Source: Bradyrhizobium sp. 1(2017) (GTDB lineage Bacteria; Pseudomonadota; Alphaproteobacteria; Rhizobiales; Xanthobacteraceae). From it: a DNA stretch of 64,000 bases. The notes under the pieces are model-generated. The model had not been told where the DNA came from, made no database searches, and worked only from the letters and a program-made list of their open reading frames with translations. Position numbers and translations under genes: made by a program. Every line of letters starts with the position of its first letter. Within the stretch, counting starts at the first letter, position 1. Shown here one piece after another: positions 48,258-63,554 of this stretch. Location of the stretch: positions 1 through 64,000 of the forward strand of contig NZ_CP050022.2 in assembly GCF_011602485.2 (NCBI RefSeq), in the 5' to 3' direction.

Positions 48258-48287
48258 GAGTGGGCCCGAAAGGACCCGCTCTTTTTT
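48258..48287 (+). terminator. Intrinsic terminator/attenuator in the rimP leader
   Basis: GAGTGGGCCC-GAAA-GGACCCGCTC hairpin (48258-48281, one mismatch and one G-U pair) followed directly by six T (48282-48287). It lies 120 nt before the rimP start and downstream of the candidate promoter, and no other plus-strand gene ends here. It therefore probably regulates readthrough into rimP-nusA-infB, in the manner of known rimP leaders. Confidence 0.75.
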
Positions 48288-48383
48288 ATTACCTGAACGC
48301 GGCTTGGCGGAGGATGCGGCCCGACGCGTCGTCGGGAGAGTTCCAAAGCGGACTTTTTAACCAAGCCTTAACCCAAGCGTTAA

Positions 48384-49163
<780 letters not shown>

Positions 49164-49165
49164 CC

Positions 49166-50773
<1,608 letters not shown>

Positions 50774-50795
50774 GGGCAAGGAGGATGTCGCCCGG

Positions 50796-51479
50796 ATGCT
50801 CGCCAGCACTGACAGCGAACTCGACCATGGGCCGCGGACCGAAAGGTCCGCGACCATGCGGATGTGCGCGGTCAGCCGCGAGGTCCGGCCGATCGACGAG
50901 CTGATCCGCTTCGTCGTCTCGCCGCAAGGCGACATAGTTCCCGATCTCAAGCGCAAGCTGCCCGGACGCGGCATGTGGATCACCGCCTCGCGGCAGGTGG
51001 TTGCGGAAGCCGTGCGGCGTCACCAATTTAGGAAAGCCTTCAAGCGCCAGCTGCGCACCCCTCCGACGCTTCCCGACGATATCGAGGCGCTCCTGGTCCG
51101 GAGCGTGACGGAAGCCCTTGGGATCGCCGCCAAGGCCGGCCAGGTCGTGGCCGGCTTCGGCAAGGTCGAAAGCGCCCTTCGGGAAGGCACGGTCGAGGTC
51201 CTGATCCACGCCAGCGACGGGGCCGCGGACGGAATCCGCAAATTGGACATGCTGGCACGTCAAAATGCCGGGAATCGCGGCGCCAAGCCGCAGATTCCCG
51301 TCGTCACCGCACTGAAATCGATAGAATTGGATTTGGCACTGACCCGGTCAAATGTGATACATGCTGCCCTGCTCGCGGGCCCGGCGAGCAGGTCATTCCT
51401 GTCACGTAGCCAGATGCTGGTCCGATACCGGATGGCGGACGCTGACAAGACTGCCGAAAAGCCCGGCCAGGATTTCTGA
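50796..51479 (+). CDS. YlxR (DUF448) protein fused to an L7Ae-like domain
   Basis: 227 residues. The N-terminal half is the YlxR RNA-binding fold (MRMCAVSREVRPIDELIRFVVSPQGDIVPDLKRKLPGRGMWI; the C-V-x-x-R part of the family motif reads C-A-V-S-R). The C-terminal half resembles the L7Ae/L30e domain (LLVRSVTEALGIAAKAGQVVAGFGKVESALREGTVEVLIHASDGAADGIRK). This fusion is typical of alphaproteobacteria. The function is unsettled; position between nusA and infB suggests a role in transcription-translation coupling. AAGGAGG lies 11 nt upstream of the ATG. Confidence 0.9.
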   Translation: MLASTDSELDHGPRTERSATMRMCAVSREVRPIDELIRFVVSPQGDIVPDLKRKLPGRGMWITASRQVVAEAVRRHQFRKAFKRQLRTPPTLPDDIEALLVRSVTEALGIAAKAGQVVAGFGKVESALREGTVEVLIHASDGAADGIRKLDMLARQNAGNRGAKPQIPVVTALKSIELDLALTRSNVIHAALLAGPASRSFLSRSQMLVRYRMADADKTAEKPGQDF

Positions 51480-51548
51480 GAGACACCGACGAACCGATTG
51501 GACGGTGCGGAAACGCACAACACTGATAATCAGGATTAGGACTGCTGA

Positions 51549-54263
51549 ATGGTTGATACCAAGACCCCTGGCGACAAGAAGCTGAGCGTTCCGAGCAAGA
51601 CGCTATCGCTCAAGCCGCGCGTCGAAACGGGCACTGTGCGCCAGAGCTTCAGCCATGGCCGCAGCAAGCAGGTCGTGGTCGAGAAGCGCGGCAAGCGCCG
51701 GATCGACGGCGCTCCTGAGCCGCAGGCTGTCGAGGTCGCGAAGCCGGCGCCGGCTGCGCCCGCTGCGGCGCCGCGTCCTGCCCCGAAGGCTGCCCCGCCC
51801 CGCAACGCCGGTTCCGGCGTGGTGCTGCGCACGCTGACCGAGGACGAACGCTCCGCCCGCGCCAGCGCGCTGGCCGATGCCAAGGTGCGCGAAGTCGAAG
51901 AGCGCCGCCAGGCCGAGGAAGAGGCTCAGCGCCGCGCTGTTCGTGAGGCCGCCGAACGCGCCGAGCGCGAGGCCGCCGAATCCCGCCGCAAGGCGGAGGA
52001 GGAGCGCCACCGTCACGAGGACGAGGCCAAACGCAAGGCCGAGACCGAGGCCAAGAAGCGCTTTGGCGAAGGCGAGCAGCCGCAATCTGCTCCGCGCCCC
52101 GCGGCGACCGCCCCGGCCGCTTCTGCGCCCCGACCCGGCGCGCCCACGGCGCGGCCCGGCACCACCACGACCACGGCACGCCCGGGAACGACGACCGCGC
52201 GCCCCGGAACGACCACGGCAAGGCCCGCCGGCGGACCGTTGGGTCGCGCGCCCGCGGTCGCGGCCGGCCCCGACGAGGACGATGGTCCGCGCCAGATCCG
52301 TCGCGGTCCCGGCGGCGCCGCGCGTCCTGCGGCAGCCCCCAAGACCACCCACAAGCCCGGCCCGCAGAAAGAGCGCGGCCGCCTGACGGTCGTCACGGCG
52401 CTCAATGCGGACGAAGTGCGCGAGCGCTCGATCGCCTCGTTCCGCCGGCGCACCCAGCGCCTGAAGGGTCACGCCTCGAACGAGCCCAAGGAAAAGCTCA
52501 TCCGCGAGGTGGTCATTCCGGAAGCGATCACCATCCAGGAACTCGCCAACCGCATGTCCGAGCGCGCGGTCGACGTCATCCGCATGCTCATGAAGCAGGG
52601 CGCGATGCACAAGATCACCGACGTGATCGACGCCGACACCGCGCAGCTGATCGCCGAAGAGCTCGGCCACACCGTCAAGCGCGTCGCCGCCTCGGACGTC
52701 GAGGAAGGCCTGTTCGACCAGGTCGACGATTCCACCGACACCGAGACGCGTTCGCCCGTCGTGACCGTGATGGGCCACGTCGACCACGGCAAGACCTCGC
52801 TGCTCGACGCGCTGCGCCATGCCAACGTGGTCTCCGGCGAAGCCGGCGGCATCACCCAGCATATCGGCGCCTATCAGGTGCTCTCGCCTGAGAGCGGCAA
52901 GAAGATCACCTTCATCGACACGCCCGGCCACGCCGCATTCACCGCTATGCGCGCCCGCGGCGCCAAGGTCACCGACATCGTCGTGCTGGTGGTCGCGGCC
53001 GATGACGGCGTGATGCCGCAGACGATCGAAGCCATCAATCACGCCAAGGCGGCAGGCGTGCCGATCATCGTTGCCATCAACAAGATCGACAAGCCCGATG
53101 CCAAGCCCGAGCGCGTGCGCACGGAGCTGCTCCAGCACGAGGTTCAGGTCGAATCCTTCGGCGGCGAAGTCGTCGACGTCGAAGTGTCCGCCAAGAACAA
53201 GACCAATCTCGACAAGCTGCTCGAGATGATCGCGCTGCAGGCCGAAATCCTCGACCTGAAGACCAATTCGGAACGTCCGGCGGAAGGCACCGTGATCGAA
53301 GCCAAGCTCGATCGCGGCCGTGGTCCGGTCGCGACCGTGCTGGTCCAGCGCGGTACGCTCCGTGTCGGCGACATCATCGTCGCCGGTGCCGAGATGGGCC
53401 GCGTCCGTGCGCTGATCTCCGATCAGGGCGAGACCGTGCAGGAGGCCGGCCCCTCGGTGCCGGTCGAGGTGCTCGGCTTCAACGGTCCGCCGGAGGCCGG
53501 CGATCGCCTGGCCGTCGTCGAGAACGAAGCCCGCGCCCGCCAGATCACCAGCTACCGCGCGCACCAGAAGCGCGAGAACGCGGCTGCCTCGATCTCCGGC
53601 ATGCGCGGCTCGCTCGAGCAGATGATGTCGCAATTGAAGACGGCGGGCCGCAAGGAATTCCCGCTGATCGTCAAGGCCGACGTGCAGGGCTCGCTGGAGG
53701 CGATCCTCGGCTCGCTGGAGAAGCTCGGCACCGACGAGGTCGCCGCCCGCATCCTGCATGCCGGCGTCGGCGGCATCTCGGAATCCGACGTGACGCTCGC
53801 GGAAGGCTTCAACGCCGCGATCATCGGCTTCTCGGTCCGTGCCAACAAGGAGGCCGCTGCGGCCGCCAAGCGCAACGGCATCGAGATCCGCTACTACAAC
53901 ATCATCTACGACCTCGTGGACGACGTGAAGAAGGCGATGAGCGGCCTGCTCGCGCCGACCTTGCGCGAAACCATGCTGGGCAATGCCGAGATCCTGGAGA
54001 TCTTCAACATCTCCAAGGTCGGCAAGGTTGCCGGCTGCCGCGTCACCGACGGTACCGTGGAACGCGGCGCCAATGTGCGCCTGATCCGCGACAACGTCGT
54101 CGTGCACGAAGGCAAGCTGTCGACGCTCAAGCGCTTCAAGGACGAGGTGAAGGAAGTCCAGTCCGGTCAGGAATGCGGCATGGCCTTCGAGAACTATCAC
54201 GACATGCGTGCCGGTGACGTGATCGAGTGTTACCGCGTGGAGACCATCCAGCGCTCCCTGTAA
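51549..54263 (+). CDS. infB: Translation initiation factor IF-2
   Basis: IF-2 is the GTPase that delivers fMet-tRNA to the 30S subunit. 904 residues. The N-terminal 300 are low-complexity: Ala/Pro segments, an Arg/Glu coiled coil (about 95-180, [34 protein letters not shown]) and a tandem ARPGTTT repeat (about 201-228). Then come the IF2_N domain ([27 protein letters not shown]), the G domain with [20 protein letters not shown] and NKID, and domains II-IV, ending in [10 protein letters not shown]. The only likely start is ATG 51549. It precedes rbfA by 155 nt containing a degenerate palindrome pair. Confidence 0.97.
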   Translation: MVDTKTPGDKKLSVPSKTLSLKPRVETGTVRQSFSHGRSKQVVVEKRGKRRIDGAPEPQAVEVAKPAPAAPAAAPRPAPKAAPPRNAGSGVVLRTLTEDERSARASALADAKVREVEERRQAEEEAQRRAVREAAERAEREAAESRRKAEEERHRHEDEAKRKAETEAKKRFGEGEQPQSAPRPAATAPAASAPRPGAPTARPGTTTTTARPGTTTARPGTTTARPAGGPLGRAPAVAAGPDEDDGPRQIRRGPGGAARPAAAPKTTHKPGPQKERGRLTVVTALNADEVRERSIASFRRRTQRLKGHASNEPKEKLIREVVIPEAITIQELANRMSERAVDVIRMLMKQGAMHKITDVIDADTAQLIAEELGHTVKRVAASDVEEGLFDQVDDSTDTETRSPVVTVMGHVDHGKTSLLDALRHANVVSGEAGGITQHIGAYQVLSPESGKKITFIDTPGHAAFTAMRARGAKVTDIVVLVVAADDGVMPQTIEAINHAKAAGVPIIVAINKIDKPDAKPERVRTELLQHEVQVESFGGEVVDVEVSAKNKTNLDKLLEMIALQAEILDLKTNSERPAEGTVIEAKLDRGRGPVATVLVQRGTLRVGDIIVAGAEMGRVRALISDQGETVQEAGPSVPVEVLGFNGPPEAGDRLAVVENEARARQITSYRAHQKRENAAASISGMRGSLEQMMSQLKTAGRKEFPLIVKADVQGSLEAILGSLEKLGTDEVAARILHAGVGGISESDVTLAEGFNAAIIGFSVRANKEAAAAAKRNGIEIRYYNIIYDLVDDVKKAMSGLLAPTLRETMLGNAEILEIFNISKVGKVAGCRVTDGTVERGANVRLIRDNVVVHEGKLSTLKRFKDEVKEVQSGQECGMAFENYHDMRAGDVIECYRVETIQRSL

Positions 54264-54316
54264 GTCCAAATCTTACCGAAGCGTTCGGATCATTTTGAAC
54301 TGAAATTGCGGGAGTG

Positions 54317-54402
54317 CGATGGCCGGATTTTTTCCGGCCATCCACCCCTCTTCGTTTCAACAGGACAAACGACAATGCCCGTGTCCCAAACACGGGCACG
54401 AC
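54317..54402. repeat. Degenerate palindrome pair between infB and rbfA
   Basis: First hairpin ATGGCCGGA-TTTTT-TCCGGCCAT (54319-54341) followed by CCACC, second hairpin TGCCCGTGT-CCCAA-ACACGGGCA (54376-54398) followed by CGACG. The arms look like worn members of the GTCAT/ATCCA palindrome family in head-to-head order. Within an operon they could also form an RNA-processing or partial termination site. Confidence 0.65.
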
Positions 54403-54418
54403 GAGGTGATTTTCGACG

Positions 54419-54853
54419 ATGCCACGCCATCATCAGAAGAAGAGTTCCGCGCCCGGCGGAGGCTCGCAACGCCAGTTGCGCGTCGGCGAGCAGGTTCGCC
54501 ATGCGATGGCCGAGATTCTGGCGCAAGGCAACGTGCATGATGCGGACCTCGAAGGTCACATCATCACCGTGCCGGAGGTGCGGATGTCGCCAGATCTGAA
54601 GCTCGCGACGATCTACGTGATGCCGCTCGGTGGCCGCGACACCGGGATCGTCATCGCTGCGCTCGAGCGCAACAAGAAGTTCCTGCGCGGCGAGGTCGCG
54701 CGGCGCGTTAACCTGAAATTTGCACCTGACATTCGTTTCCGCGTCGACGAACGATTCGACGAGGCGGAACGGATCGAGAAGCTTTTGCGAACACCTGCGG
54801 TGCAGAAGGACCTGGAACAGGATCCGGATTCGGATCGGGAAGAAGAACGATGA
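54419..54853 (+). CDS. rbfA: Ribosome-binding factor A
   Basis: RbfA binds the 30S subunit near helix 1 during late maturation. 144 residues: basic N-terminal tail ([35 protein letters not shown]), then the KH-like core ([46 protein letters not shown]) and an acidic tail ([12 protein letters not shown]). Length is normal. The stop overlaps the truB start (ATGA). Confidence 0.95.
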   Translation: MPRHHQKKSSAPGGGSQRQLRVGEQVRHAMAEILAQGNVHDADLEGHIITVPEVRMSPDLKLATIYVMPLGGRDTGIVIAALERNKKFLRGEVARRVNLKFAPDIRFRVDERFDEAERIEKLLRTPAVQKDLEQDPDSDREEER

Positions 54854-55968
54854 CGATGGACCCGGCTCACGACACGATCGGCGGCGAACAGGCCGATCAG
54901 CGCGACGTGCAGAAAAATAATTTTGCGGATCTGGGCAACGAGTCCCAGCCGTACCAGGAGCCGCGCCGCGTCAACAACGATCCGCGCGCCAAGCAGCAGA
55001 AGGGCAACCAGATTCGCCGCGATCGGCGCGACGTCCACGGCTGGGTCGTGCTCGACAAGCCGATCGGCATGACCTCGACGCAGGCCGTCGCCGTGCTCAA
55101 GCGCCTGTTCAACGCCAAGCGCGCGGGACACGCCGGCACCCTCGATCCGCTCGCCTCGGGCGGCCTGCCGATCGCACTCGGCGAAGCCACCAAGACCGTT
55201 CCCTTCGTGATGGACGGCCGCAAGCGCTACCAGTTCACCGTGAGCTGGGGCGAGGAGCGCGACACCGACGATATCGAGGGCCGGGTCACCGCGACCTCCG
55301 ACCAGCGCCCGACACGCGAGGCCATTCTGGCCCTGCTGCCCCGTTTTACCGGGGTGATCGAGCAGATTCCGCCGCGCTACTCCGCGATCAAGGTCCAGGG
55401 CGAGCGCGCCTATGATCTCGCCCGCGACGGCGAGGTCGTGGAGCTGGCCCCCCGCCCCGTCGAGATTCACCATTTAACCCTTGTAGATCAACCGGATAAC
55501 GACCGGGCCGTATTCGAGGCCGAGTGCGGCAAGGGCACCTATGTCCGGGCGCTGGCCCGCGATATGGGCCGGATTCTCGGCACTTATGGCCATATCTGCG
55601 CGCTGCGGCGGACCCTGGTCGGCCCATTCGGCGAAAACGACATGATTCCGCTGGATCAGTTGGAGGCTTTATGCGATAGAGCCGCGTCCGGCGAGGGCAG
55701 CCTCGCCGACGCGCTCATGCCCGTTGAGACCGCGCTGGACGACATCCCGGCACTGGCCGTCACTCGGGCGGATGCGGCAAGGCTCCATCGGGGCCAGGCC
55801 GTTTTGTTGCGCGGACGGGATGCGCCCACTTGTAGCGGCACAGTCTATGTCACGGTGGCAGGCCGTCTTTTGGCGCTTGCTGAAGTTGGCAATGGCGAAA
55901 TCATCCCCAAGCGTGTGTTCAACCTGACCGGCCTGACTGCCAGCCCCGGTCGCAACGAGAGAAATTGA
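54850..55968 (+). CDS. truB: tRNA pseudouridine(55) synthase
   Basis: TruB converts U55 of tRNA to pseudouridine. The frame of 372 residues starts at ATG 54850, overlapping rbfA by 4 nt; ATG 54856 is an alternative. Catalytic motif [23 protein letters not shown] contains the nucleophilic Asp, and the [10 protein letters not shown] and [27 protein letters not shown] segments are typical. About 50 extra hydrophilic N-terminal residues precede the conserved [17 protein letters not shown] start. A C-terminal PUA-like region follows. rpsO starts 2 nt after the stop. Confidence 0.95.
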   Translation: MTMDPAHDTIGGEQADQRDVQKNNFADLGNESQPYQEPRRVNNDPRAKQQKGNQIRRDRRDVHGWVVLDKPIGMTSTQAVAVLKRLFNAKRAGHAGTLDPLASGGLPIALGEATKTVPFVMDGRKRYQFTVSWGEERDTDDIEGRVTATSDQRPTREAILALLPRFTGVIEQIPPRYSAIKVQGERAYDLARDGEVVELAPRPVEIHHLTLVDQPDNDRAVFEAECGKGTYVRALARDMGRILGTYGHICALRRTLVGPFGENDMIPLDQLEALCDRAASGEGSLADALMPVETALDDIPALAVTRADAARLHRGQAVLLRGRDAPTCSGTVYVTVAGRLLALAEVGNGEIIPKRVFNLTGLTASPGRNERN

Positions 55969-55970
55969 CG

Positions 55971-56240
55971 ATGTCGATTGCCGCAGAACGCAAAGCGGAA
56001 GTCATCAAGACCAATGCCACCAAGGCCGGCGACACCGGCTCGCCCGAGGTTCAGGTCGCGATCCTGTCGGAACGCATCAACAACCTCACCAACCATTTCA
56101 AGACCCACGTGAAGGACAACCATTCGCGTCGCGGCCTCTTGAAGCTGGTCTCGACCCGCCGTTCGCTCCTCGACTATCTCAAGAAGAGGGACGAGGCGCG
56201 ATACAAGGCGCTGCTCGAGAAGCACAATATTCGTCGCTAA
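55971..56240 (+). CDS. rpsO: 30S ribosomal protein S15
   Basis: 89 residues, normal S15 length. Sequence features [27 protein letters not shown] and [21 protein letters not shown] are diagnostic. S15 binds 16S rRNA at the three-way junction of helices 20-22. ATG 55971 is the family start; an ATG two codons upstream is not needed. Followed by an intrinsic terminator and then pnp, the usual bacterial order. Confidence 0.98.
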   Translation: MSIAAERKAEVIKTNATKAGDTGSPEVQVAILSERINNLTNHFKTHVKDNHSRRGLLKLVSTRRSLLDYLKKRDEARYKALLEKHNIRR

Positions 56241-56249
56241 GTGTTGCTG

Positions 56250-56273
56250 CGCGCGCCCAACGGCGCGCGTTTT
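56250..56273 (+). terminator. Intrinsic terminator after rpsO
   Basis: Stem CGCGCGCC (56250-56257) and GGCGCGCG (56262-56269), loop CAAC, then TTTT (56270-56273). It is 10 nt after the rpsO stop. Four T only, so readthrough into pnp is likely. Confidence 0.75.
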
Positions 56274-56334
56274 CGCGCGTAGTTTCGAACGAAAGCGCTT
56301 ATTTAAAGGTTTTTGATCGAGGCTGCGTACGCGT

Positions 56335-56363
56335 CGGATGCGGGCGGTGACGATTCGCATCCG
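56335..56363 (+). promoter_or_regulatory. Hairpin CGGATGCG/CGCATCCG in the pnp leader
   Basis: Perfect 8-bp stem with a 13-nt loop, in the 377-nt gap between rpsO and pnp. It would form in the same leader RNA as the larger hairpin at 56494-56574. Confidence 0.45.
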
Positions 56364-56472
56364 GGCATGATGGGCGAAGACCGCGATTCGGTGTTCGCAT
56401 TCGTGCCGACTGAAAGTCCAGCAGCAATCCGGCGGCTGGGCACAACGGGCAAGGCGCCCGTATGACCCGAAA

Positions 56473-56574
56473 GGATGGACGCCATCCGACATCCAAAAAC
56501 CATGGCAGGATCGCAGGACGCTGATCATCCGCTCCGATCAGCGTCCCGCAATCTTGCGCATGGTTTTTGTTTTT
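56473..56574 (+). promoter_or_regulatory. Elaborate hairpin with T-run upstream of pnp
   Basis: A small stem GGATGG-ACG-CCATCC (56473-56487) is followed by a two-tier hairpin: outer stem CAAAAACCATG (56494-56504) with CATGGTTTTTG (56559-56569), inner stem GGACGCTGATC (56516-56526) with GATCAGCGTCC (56536-56546); both are perfect 11-bp stems separated by an internal loop. Five T follow (56570-56574). The structure ends 43 nt before the pnp ATG. It could be an attenuator, an RNase III processing site as known for E. coli pnp autoregulation, or the 3' end of a small RNA in the rpsO-pnp gap. The rest of the gap shows no gene. Confidence 0.65.
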
Positions 56575-56617
56575 CGAGCGCCGTCCCTCTTTCGAGAACC
56601 CATGAAAGAAGACCTCC

Positions 56618-58780
<2,163 letters not shown>

Positions 58781-58806
58781 TCGCTCCGCACGTCAGAAAC
58801 ACCGAG

Positions 58807-58831
58807 GGGCGGCCGAAAGGCCGCCCTTTTT
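58807..58831 (+). terminator. Strong intrinsic terminator after pnp
   Basis: GGGCGGCC (58807-58814), tetraloop GAAA, GGCCGCCC (58819-58826), then TTTTT. It is 26 nt after the pnp stop codon and ends the rimP-pnp block. Confidence 0.92.
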
Positions 58832-58986
58832 GTTGGCCGCTTGCCGCCTGCATCGTCGGATTGGGCCTGCGCGATTCCGCCGCAGCGTCAGAGTGACTGC
58901 GATCGAAACCCGCGATGGTTGCAGCCGCGTAGCTATCGTGCCGCCGTGCGCTTCATCAGCGGATCGTCCCCAGACAGGAGAACCAC

Positions 58987-59718
58987 ATGTCATCCATATC
59001 CCGGCGCCGTCTCATGTTCGCTGCAACCGGCCTCGTCGCGGCTGCCGCTGCCCCGCGCATGGCGTTTGCGCAGGCCGCCGCGGCGCCCGCAGGTCCCTTC
59101 AAGCTCGATCCTCTGGCCTATCCGGCAAATGCGCTGGAACCGCATATCGATGCCAAGACGATGGAGATCCATCACGACCGCCACCACCAGGCGTTCATCA
59201 CCAACCTGAACAATTTTGCCAAGGACAATCCGCAGATCGCGGGAAAACCGGTCGGCGAGGTTCTGGGCAATCTCGGAGCCGTGCCGGACACGATCCGCGC
59301 CGGCGTCCGCAACAACATGGGCGGCCACGCCAACCACACGATGTTCTGGCAGATCATGGGACCGAACGGCGGCAAGCCGGAAGGTGCCCTGCTCGCCGCG
59401 ATCGACAGCGATCTCGGTGGCATGGAAAAATTGCAGACCGACTTCAACACGGCCGGTGGGCGCGTGTTCGGCTCGGGCTGGGTGTTCGTGACTGTCAGCA
59501 AGGATGGCAAGCTTGCGATCGAGACGCGGCCCAACCAGGACAACCCGATGATGGACGGCAAGCGAGCGCTGCTCGGGAACGACGTCTGGGAGCACGCCTA
59601 TTACCTGAACTACCAGAACCGCCGCGCCGATTATCTCAAGGCGTGGTGGAACACGGTGAACTGGAAGGTGGTGGCCGAGCGCTACACCGCCGCGAAGGCC
59701 GGTACACTCGACGTGTGA
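58987..59718 (+). CDS. Tat-exported Mn-type superoxide dismutase
   Basis: 243 residues. The N-terminus MSSISRRRLMFAATGLVAA with an AFA cleavage region near 28 looks like a Tat signal, so the enzyme probably works in the periplasm. Metal ligands: His62 (MEIHHDRHH), His117 (GGHANHTMFW), Asp199 and His203 (NDVWEHAYYL). GGHANH and the NQDNP segment (Gln184) match the Mn/cambialistic rather than the strict Fe type. The enzyme dismutates superoxide to peroxide and oxygen. CAGGAG lies upstream of ATG 58987. It converges on katG across a bidirectional terminator. Confidence 0.92.
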   Translation: MSSISRRRLMFAATGLVAAAAAPRMAFAQAAAAPAGPFKLDPLAYPANALEPHIDAKTMEIHHDRHHQAFITNLNNFAKDNPQIAGKPVGEVLGNLGAVPDTIRAGVRNNMGGHANHTMFWQIMGPNGGKPEGALLAAIDSDLGGMEKLQTDFNTAGGRVFGSGWVFVTVSKDGKLAIETRPNQDNPMMDGKRALLGNDVWEHAYYLNYQNRRADYLKAWWNTVNWKVVAERYTAAKAGTLDV

Positions 59719-59735
59719 AGACAAACAGCGACCAC

Positions 59736-59764
59736 AAAAAGGGCGGCCTCTCGGCCGCCCTTTT
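59736..59764. terminator. Bidirectional terminator between sod and katG
   Basis: AAAAA, stem GGGCGGCC (59741-59748), loop TCTC, stem GGCCGCCC (59753-59760), then TTTT. The symmetric A and T runs serve both the plus-strand sod and the minus-strand katG transcripts. The stem is the same as in the pnp terminator. Confidence 0.9.
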
Positions 59765-59786
59765 ATCTATCGCCTGCTGATCGGGA

Positions 59787-62056
<2,270 letters not shown>

Positions 62057-62065
62057 GATTTTCTG

Positions 62066-62992
62066 ATGATAAACCTGACGCTGCGCCAGCTCCGCTATTT
62101 CGACGCGCTGGCTCGTCACGGCCATTTCGGCCGGGCGGCCGAGTCCTGTTCGATCTCGCAGCCGGCCTTGTCGATGCAGATCAAGGAGTTGGAGGAAACC
62201 CTCGGCGGCCTGCTGCTGGAGCGCAGCGCGCGGCAGGTTGCGCTGACCCGGTTCGGTGAGGAACTCGCACAACGCGTCCGCGACATCTTGCGCTCGGTCG
62301 ATGAGCTCGGCGATTTCGCCCGGGCGTCACAAGACCGCTTCGCCGGCCGCCTGCGCATCGGCATGATCCCGACGATTGCGCCCTACCTCCTGCCCAAGAT
62401 CACCAAGAACCTCACGCGCATGCATCCGGAGCTCGACATCCGCGTGCGTGAGACCATGACCCCCCGCCTGATCCAGGAACTCGTCGAGGGCCGGCTCGAC
62501 ACCGCCATCGTGGCGCTGCCGGTGTCCGAGCCCTCGCTCACCGAGGTCGCACTGTTCGAGGAAAAGTTCTTGCTGGTGCGGCCAGGCTCGGACGAAGGCA
62601 CCCCCGTGCCGTCGCGCGAGATGATGCGCGAGATGCGGCTGTTGCTACTCGAAGAGGGGCACTGCTTCCGCGACCAGGCGCTCTCTTTTTGCAACATGCA
62701 AGCGGCGCCGCCGCGCGAGATGCTGGACGCCAATTCGCTCTCGACGCTGGTCCAGATGGTCAGCGCCGGCATCGGCGTCACGCTGATCCCGGAGATGGCG
62801 GTGCCGGTGGAGACGCGATCGGCGTCGGTCTCGCTGGCGCGCTTTCGCGACCCCGAGCCCTCCCGCACCATCGGCATGGTCTGGCGCAAGACCAGCCCGC
62901 TGGCGCGGCAGCTGCTGCAAATCTCCGAGGTGGTGTGCCTGTCGGCCGGCAAGGCGCGACCGCGTCAGGCCGCGCGCAACCAACGGGCTTGA
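62066..62992 (+). CDS. oxyR: LysR-family peroxide sensor OxyR
   Basis: 308 residues. An N-terminal LysR HTH (LTLRQLRYFDALARHGHFGRAAESCSISQPALSMQIKELEETLGG, 4-48) and a substrate-type regulatory domain. The redox cysteines correspond to E. coli Cys199 and Cys208: here Cys200 and Cys209 in EEGHCFRDQALSFCNMQ, with the conserved FRDQAL between them. The disulfide between them switches the protein to an activator of peroxide defence genes such as katG. Divergent from katG with 113 nt between start codons. A GNAT gene follows after 6 nt. Confidence 0.95.
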   Translation: MINLTLRQLRYFDALARHGHFGRAAESCSISQPALSMQIKELEETLGGLLLERSARQVALTRFGEELAQRVRDILRSVDELGDFARASQDRFAGRLRIGMIPTIAPYLLPKITKNLTRMHPELDIRVRETMTPRLIQELVEGRLDTAIVALPVSEPSLTEVALFEEKFLLVRPGSDEGTPVPSREMMREMRLLLLEEGHCFRDQALSFCNMQAAPPREMLDANSLSTLVQMVSAGIGVTLIPEMAVPVETRSASVSLARFRDPEPSRTIGMVWRKTSPLARQLLQISEVVCLSAGKARPRQAARNQRA

Positions 62993-62998
62993 GGCCTC

Positions 62999-63463
62999 AT
63001 GTCACGTCCCACCATCCGCCCCGCCCGCGCGGACGAATATGACGAGGTCGGCCGCGTCTGGATGGAAAGCTGGGTCTCGACAGGACTTGCCGAGGCGAGC
63101 GACTTCCTGCTGGCCAATCTGCGTGCGCGCATCCGGCGCGAGATCGAGAACGGCTGGAGCCTGTTCGTCGCCGACGACAGCGGCGCGATCGCTGCCATGC
63201 TGGCGCTGCATCTGCCAAAGCTCTATCTCGACATGCTTTTCGTGGCGCCCCCCTATCAGGGGCGATCGCTCGGACGGAAGCTGCTCGCCTTCACGCGCAC
63301 GCAAATGCCGGATGAGATGTACCTGCGCTGCGTGCGCGAGAACGAAAAGGCATGGCGCTGGTACGAGCGCGAGGGATTTGTGTTCGAGAAGGAAGAGGTC
63401 GAGCCGTCGAACGGCTTCGTGATGAAGTATTACCGGTGGCACCGTCAGCAGTCGGCCGAATAG
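62999..63463 (+). CDS. GNAT family N-acetyltransferase
   Basis: 154 residues. Acetyl-CoA motif A is LDMLFVAPPYQGRSLGRKLLAFTRTQ (Q-G-R-S-L-G), followed by YLRCVRENEKAWRWYEREGFVFEKEE, the typical motif B with a Tyr. Substrate is unknown. It begins 6 nt after the oxyR stop, so it may be co-transcribed with oxyR; a link to peroxide stress is only suggested by that. ATG 62999 is the first start in frame. Confidence 0.88.
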   Translation: MSRPTIRPARADEYDEVGRVWMESWVSTGLAEASDFLLANLRARIRREIENGWSLFVADDSGAIAAMLALHLPKLYLDMLFVAPPYQGRSLGRKLLAFTRTQMPDEMYLRCVRENEKAWRWYEREGFVFEKEEVEPSNGFVMKYYRWHRQQSAE

Positions 63464-63554
63464 GCAACGACTGCTTGATGCAGCTTGCGGTTGTCACGAT
63501 CCCAATCTAGCGTGGCGTGCCCGATATTCTTCCGCTGCTGATGCCCTGGAATCC

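Noticed and set aside
52130..52235. Short tandem repeat read as CRISPR-like array
   Set aside because: It lies in frame inside infB and encodes ARPGTTT heptads; no spacers and no cas genes.
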